The notes: a model not told the origin generated them from the letters alone. A stretch of DNA of 6,841 nucleotides from Nitrospirota bacterium (GCA_020028595.1 JAIBHQ010000047.1:1-6841); one strand, 5' to 3'. Shown: positions 1 to 5,212, numbered from the stretch's first letter. Made by a program: numbers and translations.

Positions 1-256
1 TGCTCGTCCGATCGAACGGCAGAGCGCGGCTTTCCAGGAAGCCTGCCGCGATGGTCGATGCGATGGGCGATCCGGTCAGCCAGACGATGGCCAGGGCCGC
101 GACAGCCAGGAGACGAAGCCAGCGCAGCCGGGCCGGCGAGGACGGGAGAAATGCCAACCAGGCGAGGACGCCGGTGATCAGGCAGAGCCACGTGTAGGGA
201 TACACGGCGAGCTTGACGAGTTTATACAGGCCGAACCAGAATGGGGACAATTCCAT
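1..256 (-). CDS. Membrane protein, probable DUF218 / YdcF-ElyC family (N-terminal part, cut by window edge)
   Basis: This reading frame is open from an ATG at 256 to the window edge, giving 85 residues. An AAGGAG ribosome binding site lies 5 bases before the ATG (262-267), which settles the start. The visible part has two hydrophobic segments, at about residues 13-37 and 46-63, separated by a short Arg-containing loop. A GSPIAST turn and an LESRALPFD stretch follow. Two N-terminal helices followed by 'LE..xP' just before the catalytic-type domain is the layout I know from DUF218 proteins such as ElyC and YdcF. Those proteins sit in the inner membrane and affect envelope (lipid carrier or peptidoglycan) metabolism. 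The DUF218 core itself would lie outside the window, so the family call is inference from the N-terminus only. The gene diverges from the EVE-domain gene. Confidence 0.6.
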   Translation of the reverse strand, partial: MELSPFWFGLYKLVKLAVYPYTWLCLITGVLAWLAFLPSSPARLRWLRLLAVAALAIVWLTGSPIASTIAAGFLESRALPFDRTS

Positions 257-281
257 GGCGACTCCTTGTCTATTCAACAGG

Positions 282-318
282 CCAAACGGACCCAACGGGC
301 CGAACGGATGAACGGCCC
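282..318. repeat. Degenerate 9-base tandem repeat with a GGGCCG/CGGCCC hairpin in a divergent gap
   Basis: The word ACGG starts at 286, 295, 304 and 312, within units of the form CCAAACGGA, CCCAACGGG, CCGAACGGA and TGAACGG. The third unit overlaps an inverted repeat, GGGCCG (297-302) and CGGCCC (313-318), with a 10-base loop. It lies between the divergent DUF218-like and EVE genes, just upstream of the EVE ribosome binding site. It could be an operator, a leader structure, or slippage-generated sequence without function. Confidence 0.45.
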
Positions 319-337
319 TCTATCGTGAGGATCAACG

Positions 338-805
338 ATGGCTCATCGCTACTGGCTCATGAAGTCTGAACCAAGCGCCTTTTCCATTCAAGACCTCCGG
401 AAGGTCCGCAACCAGACGACGTCGTGGGACGGCGTGCGCAACTTTCAGGCCCGCAACTTCATGCGGACGATGAAAAAGGGCGATCGGGTTTTGTTTTACC
501 ACAGTAATGCCGAGCCGCCGGCCGTGATGGGCGTTGCCGAAGTGGTGACGGAAGCCTATCCGGATGACAGCGCCTTCAACCCAAAGGATATCCACTACGA
601 TCCCAGGAGCACGCCTGCCAGGTCCCTTTGGGACATGGTGGATATCAAGCTCGTCAGGATCTTCCCTGCACCGATTCCGTTGGACCGGTTGCGGCAGGAG
701 CCGGGATTGAAGCGGATGGAGTTGCTGAGGAAGGGATCGCGCCTGTCCGTGCAACCGGTCCGGCCGGAGGAATGGAAGATTGTGCTCAAGCTGGCGGGAT
801 CCTGA
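338..805 (+). CDS. EVE-domain protein (thymocyte nuclear protein 1-like)
   Basis: The 155-residue protein is a single EVE domain, the full usual length for bacterial members. Family-typical blocks appear in order: WLMKSEP at 6-12, WDGVRNFQARNF at 30-41, KKGDRVLFYHSN at 46-57, GVAEVVTEAYPD at 65-76, and RLSVQPV at 135-141 near the end. EVE domains belong to the PUA-like fold and bind modified bases; family members recognise 5-methylcytosine-type bases in DNA or modified RNA. The cellular role of this stand-alone bacterial form is not established. The ATG at 338 has GTGAGG at 325-330, 7 bases upstream, and the N-terminus begins directly with the conserved YWLMKSEP strand, so the start is secure. 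The gene diverges from the membrane protein on its left. It converges with the YhcH-like gene, whose stop codon is only 5 bases beyond its own. No signal peptide is present, so it should be cytoplasmic. Confidence 0.93.
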   Translation: MAHRYWLMKSEPSAFSIQDLRKVRNQTTSWDGVRNFQARNFMRTMKKGDRVLFYHSNAEPPAVMGVAEVVTEAYPDDSAFNPKDIHYDPRSTPARSLWDMVDIKLVRIFPAPIPLDRLRQEPGLKRMELLRKGSRLSVQPVRPEEWKIVLKLAGS

Positions 806-826
806 CCCCGTCAACGCTCGCGGGGT
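805..826. terminator. Short hairpin across two convergent stop codons (weak, possible bidirectional terminator)
   Basis: ACCCCG (805-810) pairs with CGGGGT (821-826) across a 10-base loop that contains the stop of the minus-strand gene. Neither side has a run of T residues, so it is at best a weak terminator. It is the only structure available to separate the two convergent genes. Confidence 0.3.
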
Positions 827-1293
827 ATGTTCAAGACAAGCCCCACGGAAATTTTCATGACCAGTTTTTTAATGGCGACCGGGCGCCGATCCATGAGCTG
901 GGTCATGTGCGCGTCCTGCGGGAAGAAGACGGCGAAGAATCCCGGCGAGAGGGTCAGCCGCGCGCCTTCATCCGCCGGCGGATCGTAAAACATCACGTCC
1001 TGCTTGTCGTTGTACGGGGTCCGGATGCGCAGCTGATCGGCCGGCCAGACCGCAATCGTTTCACGTCCGTCCAACACCACGTGCACATCCACGTAAGCCC
1101 GATGGGATTCGAGCACGGCCTCGCTCGCCGGACGGGTCTGTCCCGTGTGGACGCGGGCCACGATCGCCTCTCCGCGCACGGGATGGGCTCCGTCTTCCAA
1201 TGACGGCGTGGCAGACCGGATGTAGGCGAGCGTGTCCTGCCACCAGTCTTCGGCAAAGTAGGAGTCGGCGTTGTGGAGGGAGTCGAAGATCAT
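811..1293 (-). CDS. YhcH/YjgK/YiaL family protein (DUF386, cupin-like)
   Basis: The 160-residue protein starts MIFDSL, as many family members do, and has the usual family length of about 150-160. The typical motifs are ESHRAYVDVHVVLDG at 62-76, the FFPQDAHM motif at 123-130, and a C-terminal KKLVMKI strand at 142-148. His64, His71 and His129 are candidate metal ligands in the beta-sandwich. Relatives include E. coli YhcH (NanQ, an N-acetylneuraminate anomerase), YiaL and EbgC, so a sugar-mutarotating or sugar-binding role is the best family-level guess. The substrate here is unknown and no sugar-catabolism genes are adjacent. I chose the ATG at 1293. A GTG at 1356 would add 21 residues, but they have no family match and cross a hairpin. 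Neither start has a good ribosome binding site. The gene lies downstream of two tRNA genes on the same strand and may be read from the tRNA promoter. Confidence 0.85.
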   Translation of the reverse strand: MIFDSLHNADSYFAEDWWQDTLAYIRSATPSLEDGAHPVRGEAIVARVHTGQTRPASEAVLESHRAYVDVHVVLDGRETIAVWPADQLRIRTPYNDKQDVMFYDPPADEGARLTLSPGFFAVFFPQDAHMTQLMDRRPVAIKKLVMKISVGLVLNIPRER

Positions 1294-1344
1294 GGGAAGA
1301 TCACTACAGACGAGGAAGAAGAGAAAACCACTTGAGGGGGTTCT

Positions 1345-1373
1345 CCAGTCGTGCACATCAGCAGCACGACTGG
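1345..1373 (-). terminator. Perfect 10-bp stem-loop between tRNA-Lys and the YhcH-like gene
   Basis: CCAGTCGTGC (1345-1354) and GCACGACTGG (1364-1373) are perfect inverted arms around a 9-base loop. Read on the minus strand, it follows the tRNA-Lys CCA end by 17 bases. A T-rich, C-interrupted stretch starts about 14 bases after the stem, which is too far for a classical terminator. It may end or attenuate the tRNA transcript or serve as a processing signal in the leader of the YhcH-like gene. Confidence 0.45.
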
Positions 1374-1390
1374 CTTCAGCAAGCTTGGTG

Positions 1391-1466
<76 letters not shown>

Positions 1467-1505
1467 CACCGAATTGGTCGCGTGCTATGTTTTTGAGCAC
1501 CTGCA

Positions 1506-1582
1506 TGGTGCGCCTGACAGGATTTGAACCTGTGGCCCCTAGCTCCGGAGGCTAGTGCTCTATCCAGCTGAGCTACAGGCGC
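1506..1582 (-). tRNA. tRNA-Arg (anticodon CCG)
   Basis: The 77-base cloverleaf has acceptor GCGCCTG/CAGGCGC and an encoded CCA (1506-1508). The D arm is GCTC/GAGC. The anticodon stem CTAGC/GCTAG encloses loop CTCCGGA with anticodon CCG, which decodes CGG. The variable loop is 5 bases, and the T arm ACAGG/CCTGT encloses TTCAAAT. It is the first gene of the Arg-Lys tRNA pair. Its 5' end lies 19 bases after the -10 box of a good promoter. An isoacceptor for CGG fits a GC-rich genome. Confidence 0.97.
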
Positions 1583-1601
1583 GTCCTGTGCAAGGTCCGG
1601 A

Positions 1602-1630
1602 ACTTTACCATACCCTTTGTACGCTGTCTA
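1602..1630 (-). promoter_or_regulatory. Sigma70-like promoter of the tRNA-Arg/tRNA-Lys unit
   Basis: On the minus strand, TAGACA (1630-1625) is followed after exactly 17 bases by TAAAGT (1607-1602). Transcription would start near 1595, giving a short leader of about a dozen bases before tRNA-Arg at 1582, a normal distance for a tRNA promoter. The remaining bases up to the neighbouring gene (1631-1689) hold nothing else I can support. Confidence 0.65.
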
Positions 1631-1689
1631 GCGCGGTCCGGGCTCCTGTCGATGGTGCGATGGATGAAATTTAAACGAAAAGTCGCCGT

Positions 1690-2265
1690 TCAGTGGGAGA
1701 CGAGCGGGCCGTCCGACGGCTCTTCATAATCGAGCTCGACGATCAGCTCGCCCTTGGGGGAGAAAAATCCCTGCCCGTCCATTTGAACCATGCCGTTGCA
1801 ATTGTCCTGAAAGAATTCGAGGACCCAGCCGTTGAAATCGTACCCGTCGTCGGTCATGTCGGCTTTGGCCAGACGGGTCGTGACGAGGAACCGGGCGTCG
1901 GCGACGCATTGCCGGACGACCTGCGCCTCGACGTCGTCGAATGCCGACAGCCGGTCCATGTAATATTGCCGCTCCTGCTCGAACGCATCCTTGTACGAGC
2001 CCCGGTCGCGCGCGCAGATGACCTCGATCGGCTTGTGTTCTCGGCTGTAGCCGAGCGAGATGTGCACCCAGGCCCAATCGTCCAGCGCCGCAGGGTCGAT
2101 CTTGGGAACGAGCGGAACCTGGCCTTTCGATTTCAGAAAATCCAGCAGCAGCCGCAGCGGTGGAGAGTTCTCGCGCAGGCAGAACACGCGCGTATAGCGA
2201 AACTCCTCCTGCGCGCCTTCTTGAGGGGACGGAGGAGTCGGCAGAATGGGAAGTTCTTTTGCCAC
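1690..2265 (-). CDS. Conserved-looking hypothetical protein, soluble and acidic
   Basis: I do not recognise this family. The frame is open back to an ATG at 2460, but I prefer the GTG at 2265. It has an AGAGG ribosome binding site 6 bases upstream (2272-2276), and the extra 65 residues would be low-quality, Arg/Ala-rich sequence typical of read-through of non-coding DNA. The resulting 191 residues begin MAKELPILPTPPSP, a flexible Pro-rich start. A mixed alpha/beta body follows, with YTRVFCLRENSPPLRLLLDF near 24-43 and a helical, charged centre (YKDAFEQERQYYMDRL, 91-106). The end is rich in aromatic and acidic residues (FNGWVLEFFQDNCNGMVQMD, 144-163), then an ELIVELDYEE strand. There are no membrane segments and no signal peptide. 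Cysteines at 29, 84, 120 and 156 form no CXXC pair. It diverges from the HU gene and is followed by the tRNA unit, whose promoter begins 60 bases beyond its stop. Confidence 0.75.
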   Translation of the reverse strand: MAKELPILPTPPSPQEGAQEEFRYTRVFCLRENSPPLRLLLDFLKSKGQVPLVPKIDPAALDDWAWVHISLGYSREHKPIEVICARDRGSYKDAFEQERQYYMDRLSAFDDVEAQVVRQCVADARFLVTTRLAKADMTDDGYDFNGWVLEFFQDNCNGMVQMDGQGFFSPKGELIVELDYEEPSDGPLVSH

Positions 2266-2325
2266 GGGATGCCTCTCGCCGGCCGCGCGGAATGCGATGG
2301 TCGCTTCCGTCAGCGAACGTTCCGT

Positions 2326-2354
2326 ACTGTACTCCGGCGCACGAGCGACTGCAA
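2326..2354 (-). promoter_or_regulatory. Possible weak promoter of the hypothetical gene
   Basis: TTGCAG (2354-2349) and TACAGT (2331-2326) on the minus strand are 17 bases apart. That would start transcription about 50 bases before the GTG at 2265. Both boxes match the consensus only partly. The position and spacing are the main support. Confidence 0.3.
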
Positions 2355-2406
2355 GATTGTGCGTCCGGTGACGCGCGATTTCCGCGCTGAATGCGCGTTT
2401 TTGTGG

Positions 2407-2435
2407 TTGACAGGGTAGACCCTGTTCGGTACACT
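2407..2435 (+). promoter_or_regulatory. Sigma70-like promoter of the HU gene with an internal palindrome
   Basis: A perfect TTGACA (2407-2412) is followed after 17 bases by TACACT (2430-2435), predicting a start near 2442 and a leader of about 150 bases to the HU ATG. The spacer contains inverted repeat CAGGGT (2411-2416) / ACCCTG (2419-2424), which overlaps the end of the -35 box. That is where a repressor operator would sit. Confidence 0.65.
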
Positions 2436-2438
2436 CCC

Positions 2439-2458
2439 GACCGATTTTCAGATCGGTC
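2439..2458 (+). promoter_or_regulatory. 7-bp inverted repeat at the predicted HU transcription start
   Basis: GACCGAT (2439-2445) and ATCGGTC (2452-2458) are perfect arms with a 6-base loop, beginning 4 bases after the -10 box. In RNA this would be a stem-loop at the extreme 5' end of the HU transcript, a position known to slow decay of some mRNAs. In DNA it could be an operator. The rest of the leader (2459-2590) holds GGGGT-C-ACCCC (2530-2540), a short palindrome, and no convincing small gene. Confidence 0.45.
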
Positions 2459-2590
2459 ATGCGAATTTGATCTCAGCCGGTTCGAAAATTCCACATACGT
2501 TCTACTCGATCACGTCGATTACAGTTGTGGGGGTCACCCCGGAGAGGCCCTGCCGCAGTTCACCATTTGGTCTTGTGAGGAGGTTTGTTC

Positions 2591-2878
2591 ATGGCAAAAT
2601 CGATGACAAAGTCCCAGGTTGCCGATCATCTGGCAGGTAAGGCCGGCATCACCAAGAAGGCGGCATCTGAGATCCTGGAAGAGCTGGCGAGCCTGGCGTA
2701 CAAGGAAGCCAAGAACGTTTTTACACTGCCCGGGATCGGCAAGCTGAAGTTGGCCAACCGCAAGGCCCGGATGGGACGCAACCCGCAAACGGGTGAGCCG
2801 ATCAAGATCCCGGCCAAGCGCGTGGTCAAATTCCGCGTGGCGAAAGCAGCCAAGGACGCCATCCTCGGCAAGCGCTAA
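2591..2878 (+). CDS. HU-family DNA-binding protein
   Basis: The 95-residue protein has the usual HU/IHF length and fold order. A helical dimerisation region (MTKSQVADHLAGKAGITKKAASEILEELASL) covers about 5-35, and a beta region with GIGKLKLANRKARMGRNPQTG lies at 48-68. The beta arm that clasps DNA carries the conserved RNP (63-65), the residue used by HU to kink the minor groove. A C-terminal helix KAAKDAIL follows. HU proteins are nucleoid-associated architectural proteins acting as dimers in the cytoplasm. The ATG at 2591 has a strong GAGGAGG site at 2577-2583, 7 bases upstream. A TTG two codons earlier is much less likely. The protein is strongly basic (many Lys and Arg). It has its own promoter (2407-2435) and terminator (2916-2958), so it is probably a single-gene unit. 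HU alpha/beta cannot be told from IHF-like relatives by sequence alone here. Confidence 0.95.
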   Translation: MAKSMTKSQVADHLAGKAGITKKAASEILEELASLAYKEAKNVFTLPGIGKLKLANRKARMGRNPQTGEPIKIPAKRVVKFRVAKAAKDAILGKR

Positions 2879-2915
2879 CCCGCGCATCGCCTGAACAGGC
2901 GGAAGATAGAACGCA

Positions 2916-2958
2916 ACGGGGCCGGCTCTTGATGAGGGAGCCGGCCCCGTGTCTTTTT
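2916..2958 (+). terminator. Strong rho-independent terminator of the HU gene
   Basis: ACGGGGCCGGCTC (2916-2928) and GAGCCGGCCCCGT (2938-2950) form a perfect 13-bp GC-rich stem with a 9-base loop. The run TTTTT (2954-2958) follows. It lies 38 bases past the HU stop and 26 bases before the stop of the convergent MoaD-like gene. It might also slow transcription from the other side, although that side lacks a good T run. Confidence 0.88.
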
Positions 2959-2984
2959 GAATCCATATATAAGAGAGCCGCCGC

Positions 2985-3254
2985 CTACATCGGAGCCAGG
3001 CCGGTGCCGCCCATGCCGTCGTGGGCCACGAGCTTGATGGCGTCGCCGTCGTGCACGAGGGAATCTTCGCTGGCGATCCGTTTGTTGATCGTGACCATCA
3101 GTTTCTTTTCCTTCATCAGTTGTCCGACGTGCTGGCGCAGGCGGGTTTGACGCCGGATCAACTGCTGGACTGAAACCGGATCGGAAATTTCGCAGGCGAG
3201 ATCGCGCTCCCCGTCGTCGGTTTGCAGCTGGCCCATGAGGATGATGGTGACCAT
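2985..3254 (-). CDS. MoaD/ThiS-family beta-grasp sulfur-carrier-like protein with residues after the Gly-Gly
   Basis: The 89-residue protein reads as a ubiquitin-like beta-grasp fold. Strand 1 is MVTIILMGQL. The variable middle has a helix around VSVQQLIRRQ (28-36), then a strand LMVTINKRIA (52-61), the turn LVHDGDAIKLVAHDG (67-80), and Gly-Gly at 82-83. In MoaD, ThiS and CysO the Gly-Gly is the C-terminus and is activated by adenylation to carry a thiocarboxylate. Here TGLAPM follows, so the protein could work as a carrier only after cleavage, or it has lost that role. The ATG at 3254 starts directly at strand 1 but has no clear ribosome binding site. An ATG at 3236 would cut off the strand. 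No adenylating enzyme (MoeB/ThiF) or molybdopterin or thiamine gene is in the window. It diverges from rmlC across 122 bases, in which I see no convincing minus-strand promoter. Confidence 0.7.
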   Translation of the reverse strand: MVTIILMGQLQTDDGERDLACEISDPVSVQQLIRRQTRLRQHVGQLMKEKKLMVTINKRIASEDSLVHDGDAIKLVAHDGMGGTGLAPM

Positions 3255-3376
3255 GACCGTGGAGTTACCCTACCAAGAGCCGCCCTCACGGCGCAACAGA
3301 GAGACCTATTCACTTTGAGACAGGGAACGACGTAAGATGAGGGCCGATTTGCCGGTCTGAATCAGGGAGCGGGCCA

Positions 3377-3922
3377 GTGAAATTCGTCGAAACCAAATTG
3401 CCGGGAGTCATCCTCGTCGAGTTGGACCTGTTTGAGGATCCGCGAGGATATTTTTTTGAAATGTATCATGCCGGCAAGCATGCGGACGGCGGGATTCGCG
3501 GCCCATTTGTCCAGGATAATTTCTCGCATTCCGTGCGAGGCACGCTCCGGGGACTGCATTATCAATTGAAACACGCCCAGGGGAAACTGGTGATGGCCCT
3601 GGAAGGCCGCATCTTCGACGTGGCGGTGGACATCCGGAAGGGGTCTCCGACCTTCAAGCAATGGGCCGGCGTCGAGTTGTCCGGAGAGAGCAAGCGACAG
3701 CTCTACATTCCCCCCGGTTTTGCGCACGGGTTTTGTGTCCTGAGCGAGACGGCGGATGTCCTCTATAAATGTACGGATGTGTATTCCCAGAAGGATGAAC
3801 GGGGGATTATCTGGAACGATCCGGCGCTCGCGATCACCTGGCCGATCGCCAATCCGCTGCTCTCCAAGAAGGACGGGGCCTACAAACACCTGGCGGACAT
3901 GATGGGCGAGTTGCCGGCATAG
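3377..3922 (+). CDS. rmlC: dTDP-4-dehydrorhamnose 3,5-epimerase
   Basis: The protein converts dTDP-4-keto-6-deoxy-D-glucose into the L-lyxo form, the third step of dTDP-L-rhamnose synthesis for surface polysaccharides. The 181 residues match the usual RmlC length and cupin fold. DPRGYFFEMY (21-30) is followed by the RGLHYQ motif with the catalytic base His61, then Lys70. YIPPGFAHGFCVLS (110-123) comes next. YKCTDVY (130-136) carries Tyr130 at the place of the catalytic acid, and WNDP at 146-149 and LLSKKD (161-166) end in Asp166, the likely partner of the His. All key residues are present, so it should be active. It starts with GTG at 3377, set by AGGGAG at 3364-3369, 7 bases upstream. The other rhamnose genes (rmlA, rmlB, rmlD) are not next to it, so the gene stands alone here. 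In Gram-negatives the family product serves O-antigen or exopolysaccharide. Confidence 0.96.
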   Translation: MKFVETKLPGVILVELDLFEDPRGYFFEMYHAGKHADGGIRGPFVQDNFSHSVRGTLRGLHYQLKHAQGKLVMALEGRIFDVAVDIRKGSPTFKQWAGVELSGESKRQLYIPPGFAHGFCVLSETADVLYKCTDVYSQKDERGIIWNDPALAITWPIANPLLSKKDGAYKHLADMMGELPA

Positions 3923-3934
3923 GGGGAACGATCC

Positions 3935-3963
3935 TTGACAATATCCTTCGGCTACGGTACCAG
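3935..3963 (+). promoter_or_regulatory. Possible promoter of the aquaporin gene
   Basis: A perfect TTGACA (3935-3940) starts 13 bases after the rmlC stop. At 17 bases spacing the -10 position reads TACCAG, a poor match, so this rests mainly on the -35 box. If real, the aquaporin is transcribed apart from rmlC with a leader of about 45 bases. Confidence 0.35.
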
Positions 3964-3987
3964 TCGCGTACGAAAGAAGATCCAGCA

Positions 3988-4029
3988 ATGAACCTCATAC
4001 TGGGGGTGGGACAATGGATAAAGCGTTGA
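3988..4029 (+). CDS. Possible 13-residue leader peptide overlapping the aquaporin start
   Basis: ATG at 3988 opens a frame encoding MNLILGVGQWIKR and ends with TGA at 4027-4029, inside the fifth codon of the aquaporin in another frame. A purine-rich AAAGAAGA (3973-3980) lies at a workable distance. Such overlapping short frames can couple translation. They also arise by chance, and this one is too short for any family evidence. Confidence 0.2.
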   Translation: MNLILGVGQWIKR

Positions 4030-4673
4030 AGCCATGTGTCGCGGAGGCCATCGGGACCTTCGCGCTGTGTTTCATCGGGGCCGGGTCCATCTGTGTCAAC
4101 GCGGGGTTGGTGGGAATTGCGCTGGCGCACGGCTGCGTGCTGGCGGTGATGATCTCAGCCATGGGCCATATCTCGGGGGGGCATTTTAATCCGGCGGTGA
4201 CGCTGGGCGCGCTGGTGGGGGACAAGATCAAGCCCCCGATGGCGGCCTACTATGTTGTCTCCCAGCTTGCCGGAGCCGCCGCGGCCGGATTCATGTTGCG
4301 CGCAATATTTCCGGCAGTGACATGGCAGGCGGTCAACCTGGGCACACCTGGACTGGCTCCGGGTGTTTCCGTAGAGACCGGCATTCTGGTGGAAATCGTG
4401 TTGACGTTTTTCCTGGTTCTGGTGGTCTATGGCACCGGGATCGATGATCGCGGAACCTGGAAGGCGATCGGGGGATTCGGCATCGGGTTCACCGTCCTGT
4501 GCGACATTCTGATGGGAGGGCCTTTGACCGGTGCCTCGATGAACCCGGCCCGGACGTTCGGACCGGCCTTGGCGGCCGGTTACTGGGACAATCATATTGT
4601 GTATTGGATTGGGCCGCTGGCCGGCGGAGCGCTGGCTGGCCTGGTCTATGGGCGATTCCTCATCAAGCATTAG
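4014..4673 (+). CDS. Aquaporin (MIP family) with a plant-TIP-like selectivity filter
   Basis: The 219-residue channel has six membrane helices and the two half-helix loops of the MIP family: GGHFNPAVT with NPA at 59-61, and GASMNPARTFGPA with NPA at 177-179. It forms a tetrameric pore for water or small neutral solutes in the inner membrane. The four residues lining the narrowest point, placed by alignment to E. coli AqpZ (Phe43, His174, Thr183, Arg189), are His39, Ile165, Ala174 and Arg180. His-Ile-Ala-Arg is a pattern I know from plant vacuolar TIP channels, not from AqpZ. The stretches MGGPLTGASMNPARTFGPAL and YWIGPLAGGALAGLVYG also read like TIPs. Some TIPs conduct ammonia, urea or hydrogen peroxide, so water may not be its main substrate. 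It is too short, and lacks the Asp in the second NPA box, for a glycerol facilitator. The ATG at 4014 follows a G-rich stretch (GGGGGTGGG, 4002-4010) that serves as a weak ribosome binding site. Confidence 0.93.
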   Translation: MDKALKPCVAEAIGTFALCFIGAGSICVNAGLVGIALAHGCVLAVMISAMGHISGGHFNPAVTLGALVGDKIKPPMAAYYVVSQLAGAAAAGFMLRAIFPAVTWQAVNLGTPGLAPGVSVETGILVEIVLTFFLVLVVYGTGIDDRGTWKAIGGFGIGFTVLCDILMGGPLTGASMNPARTFGPALAAGYWDNHIVYWIGPLAGGALAGLVYGRFLIKH

Positions 4674-4719
4674 AGTTTAGCCCAGAGTCCAAGGGCCACA
4701 GGGCTCACGGTGGCTTGCC

Positions 4720-4742
4720 GGATAGGCCGAAAGGGCCTATCC
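4720..4742 (+). terminator. 9-bp stem-loop after the aquaporin gene, without a T run
   Basis: GGATAGGCC (4720-4728) and GGCCTATCC (4734-4742) pair perfectly around loop GAAAG. It lies 46 bases past the aquaporin stop. The following bases (ACTGAACAATAAAGG) contain no T run, so it may protect the 3' end or act as an imperfect terminator. The remainder of this gene-free stretch (4674-4870) holds the erpA promoter and leader. Confidence 0.45.
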
Positions 4743-4775
4743 ACTGAACAATAAAGGCTTATTTATCAGTCTCGG

Positions 4776-4804
4776 TTGACTTCGAATATCGGTAGCCTTA
4801 TAGT
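4776..4804 (+). promoter_or_regulatory. Sigma70-like promoter of the ErpA-like gene
   Basis: TTGACT (4776-4781), 17 bases, then TATAGT (4799-4804): each box is one base off the consensus at ideal spacing. Transcription would start near 4811, giving a leader of about 60 bases. Near-consensus boxes suggest strong, constitutive-type expression. A GGTAGC (4791-4796) / GCTACC (4825-4830) pair flanks the start region and could be a binding site, but short arms this far apart may be chance. Confidence 0.75.
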
Positions 4805-4870
4805 GGAAACAACGGTTGGATCGTGCTACCGCACTTATAAAGGGATGAAGGAATAAGGGAGGAGCAAACC

Positions 4871-5191
4871 ATGGTCACAATTTCGACGATGGCGGAACAG
4901 AAGATCAAGGAATTGATTGTCGAGGAAAAAGACGCGGTCGGACTGCGGATCTACGTCAAGGGTGGCGGCTGTCACGGCTACCAGTACGGGATGGCGTTCG
5001 AATCCAAGGTGGCCGATGATGACACGATAGTCGAAAAGGGCGGAGTCCAGGTGATTATGGACTCGCAGAGCGCGCCGCTGTTGCAAGGGGCGGAAGTGGA
5101 CTACGTGGACAGCCTGCAGGGGTCGGGGTTTGCGATCAAGAACCCCCAGGCCAAGACGACCTGCGGGTGCGGCAGCTCGTTCAGCGCCTAA
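4871..5191 (+). CDS. erpA: Iron-sulfur cluster insertion protein, ErpA/IscA (HesB) family
   Basis: This A-type carrier receives Fe-S clusters from the scaffold and hands them to apoproteins in the cytoplasm. The 106 residues match the family length. The three cluster-binding cysteines are all present: Cys34 in KGGGCHGYQYG and Cys98 and Cys100 in the C-terminal TTCGCGSSF. The run NPQAKTTCGCGSSF is closest to ErpA (E. coli has NPNAKSTCGCGSSF). The first motif reads GGGCHGYQYG, with His where most proteobacterial members have Ser after the Cys. The ATG at 4871 follows a strong GGGAGGAG site (4857-4864) at 6 bases. It has its own promoter and is followed by a 19-bp hairpin, so it is probably a single-gene unit. 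No isc or suf genes are next to it. IscA is the alternative name. Confidence 0.95.
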   Translation: MVTISTMAEQKIKELIVEEKDAVGLRIYVKGGGCHGYQYGMAFESKVADDDTIVEKGGVQVIMDSQSAPLLQGAEVDYVDSLQGSGFAIKNPQAKTTCGCGSSFSA

Positions 5192-5212
5192 GCCGCGACG
5201 CGGTGTGATTTC

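Noticed and set aside
1693..2418. Long plus-strand frame (241 codons) opposite the hypothetical gene
   Set aside because: It is the antisense shadow of the minus-strand gene. It has no family-like motif and no ribosome binding site.
2266..2460. 65-residue N-terminal extension of the hypothetical protein from an ATG at 2460
   Set aside because: The ATG lies inside the inverted repeat at the HU start site and has no ribosome binding site. The extra residues look like untranslated sequence, while the GTG at 2265 has AGAGG at proper spacing.
1724..2494. A second 256-codon open frame on the minus strand overlapping the hypothetical gene
   Set aside because: It is very rich in Arg, Gly and Ser, as expected of a shifted frame in GC-rich coding DNA. 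The frame ending at 1690 has natural composition and a start with a ribosome binding site.
3255..3376. Promoters in the divergent MoaD-like/rmlC gap
   Set aside because: Only partial matches such as TAAGAT (plus) or TTGCGC with TAGGGT (minus) are present, without a correctly spaced partner.
3362..3988. Long minus-strand frame across rmlC
   Set aside because: rmlC on the plus strand has all family motifs. The opposite frame is a shadow.
4155..4670. Minus-strand frame across the aquaporin
   Set aside because: The plus strand encodes an unmistakable MIP channel. The antisense frame has no recognisable content.
4811..4870. Riboswitch in the leader of the ErpA-like gene
   Set aside because: The leader is only about 60 bases and shows no known aptamer core or strong alternative stem.
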